Shown: positions 41,101 through 50,285, numbered from the stretch's first letter. The stretch is DNA of 64,000 nucleotides from Bacillota bacterium (GCA_023402395.1 JAEYGI010000063.1:1-64000), one strand, 5' to 3'. Translations and numbers: made by a program. Notes: generated from the letters alone by a model not told the origin.

Positions 41101-41455
41101 TGTTTACACCTCCATAAATAATGAGTAAGCAATTCTAGATTGATGGGGGAATTCCTTTTTTATCCTGTTTAATACTTCAGCAATTTTAAAAAAATTTCTT
41201 AATTTAATAAATGATTGTATAGGAAGAGAAGAAGGAGGCCATACTCCACCTCTTCTGGGGTAATAGCATTATATATTACGATTCCCTTGTAGATGGGCGG
41301 CTGTTTGACCGGACAAAAATTGGGGGTTTGCTCGGTTTATCTTCCGGCCCGACCGAGTTGACCGGGATTGTTTCAGGATTGGTGGCGATGGTCACCACTT
41401 TCCTGGGGCATCCATTGGATGGATCGCAGCCGGAATCTTGGGGTACCTATCAATC
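41101..41455 (-). promoter_or_regulatory. Upstream region of the TIG/OmpA gene
   Basis: This 355-bp gap between the SpoIIP stop and the TIG/OmpA start is AT-rich near 41150-41230 and holds an imperfect hairpin (AGAAGAAGGAGG...CCACCTCTTCT, about 41226-41258). No clear promoter consensus is visible. A plus-strand frame without a start codon runs through it and is discussed under rejected items. Confidence 0.3.
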
Positions 41456-42565
41456 TCAATTAGTCTCACTGGTAGATGAAACGGAAGAATCTTGAGCCAT
41501 GGTCAGCGCCAGGATTTCCGCGAACAAATCAACGGATCGGTAGACCTTTTCCATCGTGGAGTTATGATCGCCAAATTCGATGATCAGCGACCGGTCGTGC
41601 AAATGCTGGTTATAGCGGGCATCGGACAAAACCACGCCGCTGCATAACCCCGGGTAATACAGATTCATGTTTTCGGCGATCTTGGATGCGAATTGATAGT
41701 TTCGCTTCCAATGCGGATGGGGCAAGCCCATTTTATCGCTGCCCACCACCAGGGCAATCGTGGCCATTTCCTGCCCCTTTACGGAACAGGTCGCATCAAC
41801 GCCCGGAGTGGCGTTCCTGTGGACATCCAGCACTACTTTAAAGGACGGATATTCTTTAATGGTCTTCATTGCCGTGACTTGCGAACGAAGGTACGATTCC
41901 CGGAAGGGGTAATAATCGTGCAATTCCTCGGAATGGAACGTTCTTAGACCGTATTTTTCCTCCAAAATCTTGGTTAAGTAAGTCCCTACTTGTACGATAT
42001 CTCCTTTTCCTTTTAACGCGTGATCTCTTCCACTCACCGGCAGATAGGATTCGGAAGTGTGAGTATGGTAAATAAAGATTACCGGATCGCCCGAAAGCTT
42101 CGGGGCGATTGGCGATGGCGGTTCCGTTTTCGGCAATTGCGGTTGCGGTTGAATGGGCCTCGTGATCAAGAGCGGAGGCGGAGATTGGGGCTTGGCCAAT
42201 GCCAACAACGGAAACTGGGTTTTAAGGATCTCCTGGGGAGTAGCGTTTTTAATATTGGCGGCAAGCTTCCAATAAATTTCGGTCCAATTAAAATTGAACA
42301 AGGTAAAAGGATCCTCTTCACCCGCCGAGCGTTCCAGCGCAGGGAGGGCTTTGCGAAGAATGAACCGGCTGGTCTGGGTATCCAAGCGGATCGGACCGGT
42401 ACGTAGCTTGGCAATGGCTCCCGGCGGTAATCGGGCCGGTTGGTTTCGGATAGCTACAATTGCGAAGGCACTGATGATCATCAGAATAATTCCCAGCGTC
42501 ACATAGAAAAACCAGGATGGGACCCGCTGTGACGGTTTTTTTGGCATTAACTCCGGCAAGTCCAA
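41456..42565 (-). CDS. spoIIP: Stage II sporulation protein P (SpoIIP)
   Basis: The 369-aa protein has one N-terminal membrane anchor (about 19-41), a proline-rich linker (about 125-155) and a SpoIIP amidase/endopeptidase domain. Family motifs IYHTHTSESYLP (about 165-176), LDVHRN and YNQHLHDRSLIIEFG are present. SpoIIP degrades septal peptidoglycan during engulfment, together with SpoIID and SpoIIM. The frame begins at TTG 42565, almost touching GAAAGGTGGG; ATG 42547, with CGGAG 4 nt upstream, is an alternative giving 363 aa. GPR, its usual neighbour, is absent here. Confidence 0.9.
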   Translation of the reverse strand: MDLPELMPKKPSQRVPSWFFYVTLGIILMIISAFAIVAIRNQPARLPPGAIAKLRTGPIRLDTQTSRFILRKALPALERSAGEEDPFTLFNFNWTEIYWKLAANIKNATPQEILKTQFPLLALAKPQSPPPLLITRPIQPQPQLPKTEPPSPIAPKLSGDPVIFIYHTHTSESYLPVSGRDHALKGKGDIVQVGTYLTKILEEKYGLRTFHSEELHDYYPFRESYLRSQVTAMKTIKEYPSFKVVLDVHRNATPGVDATCSVKGQEMATIALVVGSDKMGLPHPHWKRNYQFASKIAENMNLYYPGLCSGVVLSDARYNQHLHDRSLIIEFGDHNSTMEKVYRSVDLFAEILALTMAQDSSVSSTSETN

Positions 42566-42741
42566 CCCACCTTTCCTGGCAATATTCTATGCGAGGCGGA
42601 AAAACGGTAGAACATGCCTTTTGAGATAAATTAGGCAAATTTTGCACAAAGAATAGTCCATTTTTTCAAAATTGATCATATAGTAGCGAGGATAAACCCT
42701 AAACTCATTCGTGTGTAAGTGATTGAGAGGGGGATTGTTGA

Positions 42742-42882
42742 ATGCAGTGCAAAGATTGCGGTGGGAAAATATCAGCTTGGCAGGAGTATTGTAAACGATG
42801 TGGCGCTGAACTATATAAAAAACAACCAAGTGATCAATCGGAACATCATTCCTTTTTCAAACGGTTTTTTAAATCCCAGTAA
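42742..42882 (+). CDS. 46-aa zinc-ribbon protein
   Basis: A small frame from ATG 42742 encodes CxxC...CxxC (CKDC at residues 3-6 and CKRC at 17-20), a zinc ribbon, followed by a basic aromatic tail (FFKRFFKSQ). AGAGGGGG lies upstream; in-frame TTG codons just before the ATG are also possible starts. Similar zinc_ribbon_2-like peptides are common in Bacillota without known function. Confidence 0.65.
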   Translation: MQCKDCGGKISAWQEYCKRCGAELYKKQPSDQSEHHSFFKRFFKSQ

Positions 42883-42978
42883 CCCTGCTTAGATAATCCG
42901 CGAATCACGGAAGCCATTTTACAGATATTGGATTTACAAAAACTAGAAAAGTGCTGGAAGCCATGAAAGACTAATCGA

Positions 42979-43061
42979 TTATCCCTTGCTTCCCTAAACT
43001 TCTGCTACAAACTCGGCCTTAGGCCGAGTTTGTAGCAGAAGTTTAGGGAAGCAAGGGATAA
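42979..43061. repeat. 83-nt near-perfect palindrome (41-bp arms, 1-nt centre)
   Basis: Bases 42979-43019 are the exact reverse complement of 43021-43061, with only T43020 unpaired. The central part (AAACTCGGCCT/AGGCCGAGTTT) looks like an ordinary terminator stem, but the perfect pairing continues 30 bp farther out. No poly-T follows. It lies between the zinc-ribbon gene and the hydrogenase operon promoter. Not related by eye to the hairpin elements at 0.3-1.7 kb. Confidence 0.92.
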
Positions 43062-43123
43062 AGTCCAATGTCCGATTGTAGCTGTCACTTGCTCCTTTAA
43101 AGTACATGAGTAATTCCGCTTAT

Positions 43124-43147
43124 AAAACCGGTTTGTCCGGTTTTTTT
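43124..43147 (+). terminator. Intrinsic terminator upstream of the hydrogenase operon
   Basis: AAAACCGG/CCGGTTTT with a 5-nt TTTGT loop is followed by T residues. It isolates the hydrogenase operon from upstream transcription. The rest of the 42883-43454 gap holds the palindrome, this terminator, the operon promoter and the leader. Confidence 0.8.
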
Positions 43148-43300
43148 AATGAGGCATTCCCACAGAGGCAGTGCTAAATCCGGCCAAAGGCCCGGCGCTG
43201 GATCTTCATCCCCGTTTTCAGGGATCTTCAATATTATAACCGCAGATGGGAGAGGATTATGAAGTTTGTGAAAACCCATGTAAACTTATTTGTAATTTCA

Positions 43301-43329
43301 TTGACATTGGCAGTGGGTGAGAGTAAAAT
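43301..43329 (+). promoter_or_regulatory. SigmaA-like promoter of the hydrogenase operon
   Basis: TTGACA (43301-43306) and TAAAAT (43324-43329) are spaced by 17 bp. The start near 43336 leaves a leader of about 119 nt, which contains an inverted repeat (ATACTGTA...TACAGTAT at about 43368-43396) that could be an operator or RNA hairpin. Confidence 0.75.
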
Positions 43330-43454
43330 ATATCTGTTTGAAGGAAGCTCATATAATTTTCATTCAAATACTGTAGATTTTACTGCATACAGTATACTTA
43401 GAAAACTGCCCATGGCGGTTGAAATAGAGAATCTAGTCCAAGCGAGGGAAGACA

Positions 43455-44876
43455 ATGGAAAATGTGATGTTGTACGCGATTCTGATCCCAATTGTCGGAG
43501 CGCTAATACTTCCGCTAATTGGGAAAGTATCGGCACAAATCCGGAACCTACTGGCGCTTTTGCTGGTCGCGGCCTCTTTCGTAGCCTCAGCATCGTTGGT
43601 GGGTTTGGTTTTTTCTGGGAAGACAATTAATTTTTTTGTACCATTTGTATTCGGGTTTGATTTAAATTTCACAGCTGATGCGCTCGGAGTATTTATGGCG
43701 CTCTCCGCGTCGTTGGTGGGGATATTTATTATCCTTTATTCTTTTGGCTATATTAAACACAACGACCATCAGAACGAATACTATCTGATGGTCGTCCTGT
43801 TTTTAGGCGCCATGATGGGTCTGGTCTACTCTAAAAACTTAATCATCCTCTATCTCTTTTGGGAGATTTCGGCGATTTGCTGCTGGCGCTTGATTGGCTT
43901 TTTCCGGGAACGGGAAGTGGTGCTCCGGGCCGACAAGGCGTTCTTAGTGACCGTGTTCGGCGCGTTGGCGATGTTGCTCGGATTTGTTATTCTCTACAAT
44001 GACTTTGGTTCTTTCAATCTCCAGCAAATGCAGGGCAAAACGGCGTCCGATCTGGCGGTGCTATTGATTATGTTCGGCATCTTCTCCAAATCGGCCACGC
44101 TTCCTTTCCATACCTGGCTGCCTGACGCCGGAGTGGCACCTTCTCCGGTTACGGCATTGCTTCATGCCGCGGTGCTGGTGAAGATCGGCGTGTTCGCGTT
44201 TGCCAGAATCTTTGTTGGAACCCTGGAGATCGGCCCCATCTGGCATCAGGTGTTGCCGGTGGTCGTCGCCGTCAGCGCCATTGTCACTGGAGGCGCGGCA
44301 TTGGTCGAAAACGACATCAAACGGGTGATAGCCTATTCAACCGTTAGCCAGTTGGCCTTTATCTTTCTCGGATTGTTCATGGATAATCCGTTGGCGATCG
44401 GGGGCGGGCTGTTGTTCATTTTTGTCCATGCCCTGGCCAAAGGCGGGCTGTTCCTCTGCGCCGGCATCGTTGAGCATACCGTGCATACCAAAGACATTCG
44501 TAAAATGGGCGGATTGGCCAGGACAATGCCGGTCACCGCGTTGGCGTTTGCCCTTTGTTCGTTGTCAGTAATGGGCATCCCGCCGTTTGGAGGTTTTTTC
44601 GGGAAATATATGATCATCTCCGGTGCGGTTTTGGGGGGATACCCATGGATTGCGGCAGTGTTTATGCTCGGGTCGCTGATGACCATTTTATATCTGTTCC
44701 GGGTATTTGTGGTGGTATTTATGGGTGAAGCCCAACTTCATTCGGCTAAAGAAGGTACGTTGAGCATGTTGACCGCGGTAAGTGTGTTGGCCGCTTTGTC
44801 CTTGCTCAGTGGAATTCTGGTTCGTTTCCCGAATGAGTTAATCCAAATTGCCGTGCGGCAGATAATGGGGAGCTAA
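43455..44876 (+). CDS. Hydrogenase membrane antiporter-like subunit (NuoM/MnhD-like)
   Basis: The 473-aa, about 14-helix protein belongs to the proton-conducting transporter family (complex I NuoL/M/N, Mrp). Key residues are recognisable: the glutamate in LYLFWEISAICCW (about 132-144), SATLPFHTWLPDAGVAPSPVTALLHAA (about 213-240) with its lysine environment, and NDIKRVIAYSTVSQLAF. In this complex it would pump protons or sodium ions driven by hydrogenase electron transfer. First gene of an eleven-subunit operon ending in a maturation protease; ATG 43455 follows GAGGGA. Confidence 0.9.
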   Translation: MENVMLYAILIPIVGALILPLIGKVSAQIRNLLALLLVAASFVASASLVGLVFSGKTINFFVPFVFGFDLNFTADALGVFMALSASLVGIFIILYSFGYIKHNDHQNEYYLMVVLFLGAMMGLVYSKNLIILYLFWEISAICCWRLIGFFREREVVLRADKAFLVTVFGALAMLLGFVILYNDFGSFNLQQMQGKTASDLAVLLIMFGIFSKSATLPFHTWLPDAGVAPSPVTALLHAAVLVKIGVFAFARIFVGTLEIGPIWHQVLPVVVAVSAIVTGGAALVENDIKRVIAYSTVSQLAFIFLGLFMDNPLAIGGGLLFIFVHALAKGGLFLCAGIVEHTVHTKDIRKMGGLARTMPVTALAFALCSLSVMGIPPFGGFFGKYMIISGAVLGGYPWIAAVFMLGSLMTILYLFRVFVVVFMGEAQLHSAKEGTLSMLTAVSVLAALSLLSGILVRFPNELIQIAVRQIMGS

Positions 44877-44878
44877 CG

Positions 44879-46720
44879 ATGGACCAAAAAATGCTGTTAT
44901 TATTTCTTATTTTAATTCCGGCCTGTGTCGGGTTTATCATGTTGGCGATTCCGAACCGTGTCCGATATGTCCGGGAAACGCTGGCGCTGGTAACCGCTTC
45001 ACTGGTTACGTTGATTGCGCTGACCCTTTGGGGACAAAAATTGGAGCTGGCCATTCCCTGGCTCGGGTTTGGAATCGATTTCCGGCTGCGCTATTACAAC
45101 TTCAGCCAGTTTATCACCGTTGCGATTGCCGGATTCTCACTCTTGTTGAGCCTATATTCGTCCAGATTCATGACCGGCCATTCCAAACACAATCAGTTTT
45201 TTGGTTTCTTCTTTATCTCGGAGGCGATGGCGCTAGGAGCGACATTGGCCAATAATTTACTGGTCATGTTGTTCTTCTGGGAAGGGTTGTTGATTACCCT
45301 TTACGCCATGATCGCCATTGGCCACGAGAAGGCGTACCGGACAGCAATGAAGACCTTTATTATCGTCGGCCTCTCCGACCTCTGTTTGATGTTGGGAATC
45401 ATTATCACCGGCGTCCAAGCGGGTACGCTTGTAATGTCCGATATTCAGCAGTTGACCACCGGCGGTATTAATGGAGTCGCGTTTGGGTTAATGATGATCG
45501 GCGCCATGGCCAAAGCGGCGGCGATGCCGTTCCACACCTGGATGCCCGATGCCGCGGTTGACGCTCCGTTGCCCTTTATGGCTTTCCTGCCGGCTGCGCT
45601 TGAAAAATTGCTCGGTATTTATTTGGTGACTCGGGTGGCGTTAGACTTTTTCACTCCTGATTTGGGCATGCGGCTGATGATGATGACCGTCGGCGCGGTG
45701 ACCATCGTGTTGGCGGCGATGATGGCCCTGGTTCAGAGAGATTTCAAGCGGCTGCTTTCCTATGGCGCCATTAGCCAGGTGGGATATATGGTGCTCGGGG
45801 TCGGAACCGGTATTCCGATTGGAGTGGCGGGCGGTCTGTTTCATATGATCAATCATGCCATGTATAAATGTTGCTTCTTTTTGACCAGCGGTTCGGTGGA
45901 AAAACAAGCGGGTTCAACCGATCTGGGCCGGTTGGGCGGATTGTGGCGCAAGATGCCGCTGACCTTCGCTTGTTTCGCGGTTGCCTCAGCTTCCGTCTTC
46001 GGCATCCCGTTCGTAGGTGGTTTTGTTTCCAAGGAAATGATCTTTGAGGGGGCTTTGGAGAGCGGGTATCCGATTTTCTTCTATGCGGCCGTGGGGGGAG
46101 CTTTCTTTACGGTGGCCGCGTTCTTAAAACTCGGACATGCCGTTTTCTTCGGAAAACTTGAAGCCGACCATCAAAAGGTTACCGAGTCTCATTGGGCGAT
46201 GACCGTACCCATGGCAGTTCTGGCGTTCTTTTGCATCTTATTCGGCGTGGCCTATCAACTTCCGCTGGATTATTTGATCAAGCCGTCGCTGGCGGGTTTG
46301 GGCGCAGCGGTGGCGGAGATTCATTTCGAATACCATCTTGGCTGGCTGCTTTGGGTGACCATCGGCATCATCTGCGCCGCCGCTCTCAACCACTGGCTTG
46401 GCGTCAAACTGAGCGGTAGAGGGGTGGACGCCACGGAGCATATTCGTCATCTGCCCGGGTTGCGTCAGATCTACGATTGGGCTGAGAAGGGCGTCTTTGA
46501 CCCCTATGTTCAGAGCAAAGTGGTCTTCTTGTGGATGGCGCGGGTCTTGTTCCGAATCGATCGGGGGATCGATTGGGTTTATCAAAGTTTTGCCCCGGCT
46601 GCTGCCAGTGTCATCACTTCGATTCGTAAAGTTCACAATGGATTGTATGCCAATTACCTGTCCTGGTCGGTCGGAGGATTGCTGTTTATCCTGATTTATA
46701 TTACCTGGTTCATGCGTTAG
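44879..46720 (+). CDS. Hydrogenase membrane antiporter-like subunit (NuoL-like, long form)
   Basis: The 613-aa protein is the longest antiporter-like subunit. It has the conserved LFFWEGLLITLYAMIAIG helix, AKAAAMPFHTWMPDAAVDAPLPF loop and QRDFKRLLSYGAISQVGYM motif. The extra C-terminal ~110 residues (past about 500) include helices that may correspond to the lateral helix of NuoL. It starts 2 bp after the previous stop. The role is ion translocation in the membrane arm. Confidence 0.9.
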   Translation: MDQKMLLLFLILIPACVGFIMLAIPNRVRYVRETLALVTASLVTLIALTLWGQKLELAIPWLGFGIDFRLRYYNFSQFITVAIAGFSLLLSLYSSRFMTGHSKHNQFFGFFFISEAMALGATLANNLLVMLFFWEGLLITLYAMIAIGHEKAYRTAMKTFIIVGLSDLCLMLGIIITGVQAGTLVMSDIQQLTTGGINGVAFGLMMIGAMAKAAAMPFHTWMPDAAVDAPLPFMAFLPAALEKLLGIYLVTRVALDFFTPDLGMRLMMMTVGAVTIVLAAMMALVQRDFKRLLSYGAISQVGYMVLGVGTGIPIGVAGGLFHMINHAMYKCCFFLTSGSVEKQAGSTDLGRLGGLWRKMPLTFACFAVASASVFGIPFVGGFVSKEMIFEGALESGYPIFFYAAVGGAFFTVAAFLKLGHAVFFGKLEADHQKVTESHWAMTVPMAVLAFFCILFGVAYQLPLDYLIKPSLAGLGAAVAEIHFEYHLGWLLWVTIGIICAAALNHWLGVKLSGRGVDATEHIRHLPGLRQIYDWAEKGVFDPYVQSKVVFLWMARVLFRIDRGIDWVYQSFAPAAASVITSIRKVHNGLYANYLSWSVGGLLFILIYITWFMR

Positions 46721-46760
46721 GGCGAAATGGCAACGAAATGAACCATAGGAGGAAAGTACC

Positions 46761-48209
46761 GTGTTGTTAGCTTTCATTTTCGTACCGCTGGTCGGAGCGG
46801 CGCTGATGCCGATCCTCCGCAAGATATGGGCGCAAGGCGCGACGGTAATTACTGCCGCGGTGACCTGCTACTTGGTTGCGGCTTCGCTGGGACTGGCTTG
46901 CCAAGAGGTGATCAGCAATCATGGGTTGGTTATGAATGAGAAACTGTTGGGCGGCAGTATGTTATTGAGTATTGACGGACTGAGCTTGGTGGTCCTGATC
47001 TCAATCAGCCTGGTGGCTCTGGCTGCGACTTTTTTTGCGTTCCGATACCCGCTGGATCCTGACCGGAGGCCGGGTTGCTATGCTTTGATACTCCTGGCGG
47101 TCACTGGAATGAACGGTTTGGTGATGGCGACCGACCTTTTTTCGCTTTATGTGTTTTTAGAGATTCTTTCGGTCAGTTCATTTATATTGATCGCTTATCA
47201 GCTTGACGAACACGGGAGCGAAGGCTCATTCAAATATATGATGCTTTCAGCGGTAGCCACGATCTTTTTGCTGTTGGGAACCGCGCTTCTGTTTGGGATG
47301 ACCGGCAGCGTGTCCTTTGCGGAGTTAAAAAGCGTAGGAACCCTATCGGACACTTTAGGGTACAAACTGGCCCTGGCGGTGATCCTCTTTGCTTTTGCGC
47401 TTAAGGCAGGGGTGATGCCGTTTCATGGATGGCTCCCTGACGCCTATACTTCAGCTCCGGCGCCAATTTCAATCTTGCTCGGCGGTATCGTCACCAAGGT
47501 TGCTGGCGTCTATACCATGATGCGCGTGATCATCTCGGTTTTCGGTTTCTCGAAGTCGTTCACCGGCACGATCATGATTCTCGGAACTTTATCGATGATT
47601 CTGGGAGCGTTTTTCGCGTTGGGTCAGAAGGATTTTAAACGGATGCTTGCTTTCTCCAGCATCAGCCAGATTGGCTATATTATGCTGGGTTTCGCGACCG
47701 GGACGCCGCTCGGACTGGTGGGCGCGGTCTTTCATTTCTTCAATCATGCCGTTTTCAAATCGTTGTTATTTTTGAACGCTGGCGCGGTGGAACTCGCTAC
47801 CGGAACCCGGGATCTGGACAAATTAGGGGGACTCTCGAAACCAATGCCCGTTACCGGGCTGACATCCGTGGTCGGTTTGTTGTCGACTGCCGGAATTCCG
47901 CCGCTGGGGGGGTTTTGGAGCAAACTGATCATTATTATCGCGCTTTGGACCTCCGGTTTCCAACTAATCGCCGGTTTGGCGGTTTTTGCAAGCCTGATTA
48001 CTTTAGCTTATCTGCTCTCGTTGCAACGGTCGGTCTTTTTTGGGAAAGTACGGGAAGGGCTGGAAGGAATCCGGGAAGTATCTCCCGCCTTTTATTGGCC
48101 GGCGATTTTGATGGCTGTCATTACGATTGCCGTCGGGCTTCTCTATCCGCTGGTTATCGGTAAGCTGATCCTCCCGGCCAACACCGTTTTGGGTTTGATC
48201 GTCAAGTAA
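46761..48209 (+). CDS. Hydrogenase membrane antiporter-like subunit (NuoN/MnhD-like)
   Basis: The 482-aa protein is the third antiporter-like subunit, with YVFLEILSVSSFILIAYQL, LKAGVMPFHGWLPDAYTSAPAPIS and QKDFKRMLAFSSISQIGYIMLG. Three different antiporter-like subunits, as in complex I and E. coli hydrogenase 4 (HyfBDF), imply a long membrane arm with several possible ion channels. ATG 46761 follows AGGAGGAAAG. It is separated from the previous gene by 40 bp. Confidence 0.9.
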   Translation: MLLAFIFVPLVGAALMPILRKIWAQGATVITAAVTCYLVAASLGLACQEVISNHGLVMNEKLLGGSMLLSIDGLSLVVLISISLVALAATFFAFRYPLDPDRRPGCYALILLAVTGMNGLVMATDLFSLYVFLEILSVSSFILIAYQLDEHGSEGSFKYMMLSAVATIFLLLGTALLFGMTGSVSFAELKSVGTLSDTLGYKLALAVILFAFALKAGVMPFHGWLPDAYTSAPAPISILLGGIVTKVAGVYTMMRVIISVFGFSKSFTGTIMILGTLSMILGAFFALGQKDFKRMLAFSSISQIGYIMLGFATGTPLGLVGAVFHFFNHAVFKSLLFLNAGAVELATGTRDLDKLGGLSKPMPVTGLTSVVGLLSTAGIPPLGGFWSKLIIIIALWTSGFQLIAGLAVFASLITLAYLLSLQRSVFFGKVREGLEGIREVSPAFYWPAILMAVITIAVGLLYPLVIGKLILPANTVLGLIVK

Positions 48210-48222
48210 TGGAGGTATGAAA

Positions 48223-48723
48223 ATGGGATCCCAGTTATTCATTTTGATTGCTGTATTTCTGCTCCCGGCCCTCATTGCGGCGTTTTCCGCCGAGTTATTG
48301 AGTGCCGCGATTGCGCTCTTGATTTGCAGCGTCGGTCTGACGTTACTTCTTTTTAATATGGGAGCGCCGCTGGCGGCGGTCTTTGAACTCTCGGTCTGCG
48401 CCGGATTGATCACTGTGCTCTTTGTTAACACCATCAGTCTGATCAGTCCAGGCAGCCACGAGGAACGCTGTGAAAAAGTAAAGAATCACCGAAAGCGGTT
48501 CGCCTTATTGCCGGTGCTGGTGGCCGCAACCGGAATCGCGCTTTGGAACACTCAGCATTGGTGGGTCAAGGCGATCCCGATCGCCCGGATGCAGGAAACC
48601 CAAACCATCGGAGAGATCCTGTGGGGAGTCCGTGGCCTTGATTTGGTCGGCCAGGTGGCGATGATGCTGGTCGGCGTTTATGGCGTGGTAGTTTTGTTTA
48701 AGCGAGGTAAGGCAAATGGCTGA
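48223..48723 (+). CDS. Hydrogenase small membrane subunit (NuoJ-like position)
   Basis: The 166-aa protein has about four to five hydrophobic segments, with FELSVCAGLITVLFVNTISLI (about 57-77) resembling the central NuoJ/MbhD-E helices. Assignment to NuoJ rests on length, helix pattern and position directly before the NuoK-like gene; sequence identity is weak. ATG 48223 is preferred over 48217 for spacing from GGAGG. The gene overlaps the next by 8 bp. Confidence 0.65.
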   Translation: MGSQLFILIAVFLLPALIAAFSAELLSAAIALLICSVGLTLLLFNMGAPLAAVFELSVCAGLITVLFVNTISLISPGSHEERCEKVKNHRKRFALLPVLVAATGIALWNTQHWWVKAIPIARMQETQTIGEILWGVRGLDLVGQVAMMLVGVYGVVVLFKRGKANG

Positions 48724-49024
48724 TTATTTCGGAATGAACTGGATTTTCGTGGTTTTGATGGTGGTCATTGGTCTTTATACGTTATTGGCCGCCAAAAACA
48801 TGTTGCGGATATTAATCGGTTTTGAGATCATGGCCAAAGGAGTCACTCTGGCGATTATCACCGCCGGCTCGTCCAACGGCCGGATTGCGCTGGGACAGTC
48901 GCTGGCCATCACGATCATCGTGGTGGAAGTGGTCTTCATCGCCATCGCTCTGGCCATTGTCATGGTCGCCCAAAAGAAGCATCAATCGATGGATGTCCGT
49001 AAATTGACCAACTTGAAGGGGTGA
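48716..49024 (+). CDS. Hydrogenase subunit NuoK/MnhC-like
   Basis: The 102-aa protein has three transmembrane helices and the NuoK/MrpC hallmark LIGFEIMAKGVTLAII (about 34-49) with a buried glutamate, and VVEVVFIAIALAIVM (about 78-92) with the second glutamate. These glutamates take part in ion conduction at the junction of the two arms. It overlaps both neighbours slightly. Confidence 0.87.
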   Translation: MADYFGMNWIFVVLMVVIGLYTLLAAKNMLRILIGFEIMAKGVTLAIITAGSSNGRIALGQSLAITIIVVEVVFIAIALAIVMVAQKKHQSMDVRKLTNLKG

Positions 49025-49029
49025 GAACA

Positions 49030-49359
49030 ATGAACGGCGTAAATGCGATCCTCCTGCCCCCAGTAGCCTTTCTGGTGTTTTTGGTATTGGGAATTATCTT
49101 ACTTGGTTTCGGCGCGCTGATTTCGGCCAAGGGCAGATCATATAAGGGGAAGAAAACACAGTATGCTTGCGGCGAGGATGTTCCCGCGGCAAAGCTCCAA
49201 CCAGATTATTCCAGCTTTTTTCCGTTTGCGTTATTTTTTACAATTATCCATGTAACCGCGTTGATTATGGCGACCATCCCTTCGGGAAACATCGCCCTGA
49301 TGGGCATATTATATATGACCGGAGTGGCGCTTTCTTTATATACTCTTACGGTGAGGTGA
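49030..49359 (+). CDS. Hydrogenase subunit NuoA-like
   Basis: The 109-aa protein has three helices, the loop KKTQYACGEDVPAAK (about 42-56) with the conserved cysteine of NuoA/ND3, and a C-terminal two-helix unit. In complex I this loop lies at the quinone entry. NuoA is normally absent from Ech, Mbh and Hyf hydrogenases, so its presence here is notable. ATG 49030 is preferred over GTG 49021. Confidence 0.82.
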   Translation: MNGVNAILLPPVAFLVFLVLGIILLGFGALISAKGRSYKGKKTQYACGEDVPAAKLQPDYSSFFPFALFFTIIHVTALIMATIPSGNIALMGILYMTGVALSLYTLTVR

Positions 49360-49365
49360 GAACCA

Positions 49366-49833
49366 ATGCTGAAAAAGATCGTACGTTGGGCCCGGGTGAA
49401 GTCTCCTTGGGTGCTGCACTTCAATACCGGATCCTGTAACGCCTGCGATATCGAGGTCGTCGCCGCGCTTACTCCCAAGTTCGACTTGGAACGGTTCGGC
49501 GTTCAATTAAAAGGAACCCCGCGTCATGCGGACATTATTCTTTGTTCCGGGCCGCTGACCCGTCAGATCAAAGATCGCTTGGTGCGGGTCTACGAACAGA
49601 TGCCGGAACCGAAGTTTATCGTGGCGGTCGGAACCTGCGCCTGTTCCGGGGGTGTTTTTAACGGCTGCTACAATGTGATGGGTGGGATCGATTCATCGAT
49701 TCCGGTCGCGGCCTACATCCCCGGTTGTCCGGCCAGCCCCGAGGCGATCATCGACGGCGTGGTCAAGTTATTGGAAAAATACGATAATCCGGATGACGAA
49801 AGTCCGAAAGAGGAGGCGGCATCCCATGAATAA
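49366..49833 (+). CDS. Group 4 [NiFe] hydrogenase small subunit (NuoB-like)
   Basis: The 155-aa protein carries the ligands of one proximal [4Fe-4S] cluster: TGSCNACDIE (about 22-31), VGTCACSGG (about 87-95) and IPGCPASPEA (about 119-128). This is the N2-equivalent cluster that donates electrons to the NiFe site. Length and motifs match HycG/EchC/NuoB. Cytoplasmic, bound to the large subunit. Confidence 0.92.
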   Translation: MLKKIVRWARVKSPWVLHFNTGSCNACDIEVVAALTPKFDLERFGVQLKGTPRHADIILCSGPLTRQIKDRLVRVYEQMPEPKFIVAVGTCACSGGVFNGCYNVMGGIDSSIPVAAYIPGCPASPEAIIDGVVKLLEKYDNPDDESPKEEAASHE

Positions 49834-50284
49834 TGAGGAATTAACTCAATTTTTAGCCCAGCGGTTCCCGGAAGTGATTACCGACGTAACGGTCGCCCGG
49901 GAGCGCCGGGTGTTTGGAACCACCACCCCTGATAAGCTCGTGGAAGTTACGCGCGCTTTGCAAGAGGCGGGCATGGTCAATATTGGCACGATTACCGGAC
50001 TCGATAGCGGCGCTAATTTTGAAGTAATCTATCATTTCTATAACAATGCCGGTTTGATGTTCAATCTGAAAGTTTTCACGCCGCGGGACAATCCGGTGCT
50101 TCCCAGCGTGACCGAGGTTTATCCGGGCACCTTCCTTTATGAGCGGGAATTGATGGATCTGTTCGGAATCGTGGTTGAAGGGACTCCGCCGTCCCGGCGC
50201 TATCCGTTGCCGGATGATTGGCCGGCGGGACAGTACCCATTGCGGAAGGACTGGAAAGGCCTTCCCGAGGAAGGAGTGGAATAA
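49826..50284 (+). CDS. Hydrogenase subunit NuoC-like (30 kDa subunit family)
   Basis: The 152-aa protein matches the NuoC/HycE N-terminal domain: GLDSGANFEVIYHFYNN (about 58-74) and the signature ERELMDLFGIVVEGTP (about 110-125). It lies between the small and large subunits as in complex I, separate rather than fused to NuoD. The ATG at 49826 overlaps the end of the small-subunit gene. Confidence 0.9.
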   Translation: MNNEELTQFLAQRFPEVITDVTVARERRVFGTTTPDKLVEVTRALQEAGMVNIGTITGLDSGANFEVIYHFYNNAGLMFNLKVFTPRDNPVLPSVTEVYPGTFLYERELMDLFGIVVEGTPPSRRYPLPDDWPAGQYPLRKDWKGLPEEGVE

Positions 50285-50285
50285 C

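Noticed and set aside
41240..41494. Plus-strand open frame with gene-like composition (contains GGLLGLSSGPTELTG and ends LVDETEES) between the TIG/OmpA gene and spoIIP
   Set aside because: There is no ATG, GTG or TTG start with a ribosome site, the frame overlaps the 3' end of spoIIP on the other strand, and no family is recognised. It might be a gene remnant but cannot be supported.
43262..43286. Rex-like operator (TTTGTGAAAACCCATGTAAAC) near the hydrogenase promoter
   Set aside because: Only the left half resembles TTGTGAA; the right half does not match TTCACAA. Too weak to claim redox control by Rex.
43259..43630. 123-aa frame upstream of and overlapping the first hydrogenase gene
   Set aside because: It contains the TTGACA-17-TAAAAT promoter and overlaps the antiporter gene out of frame for nearly 180 bp, so it is most likely non-coding despite GGGAGAGG before its ATG.
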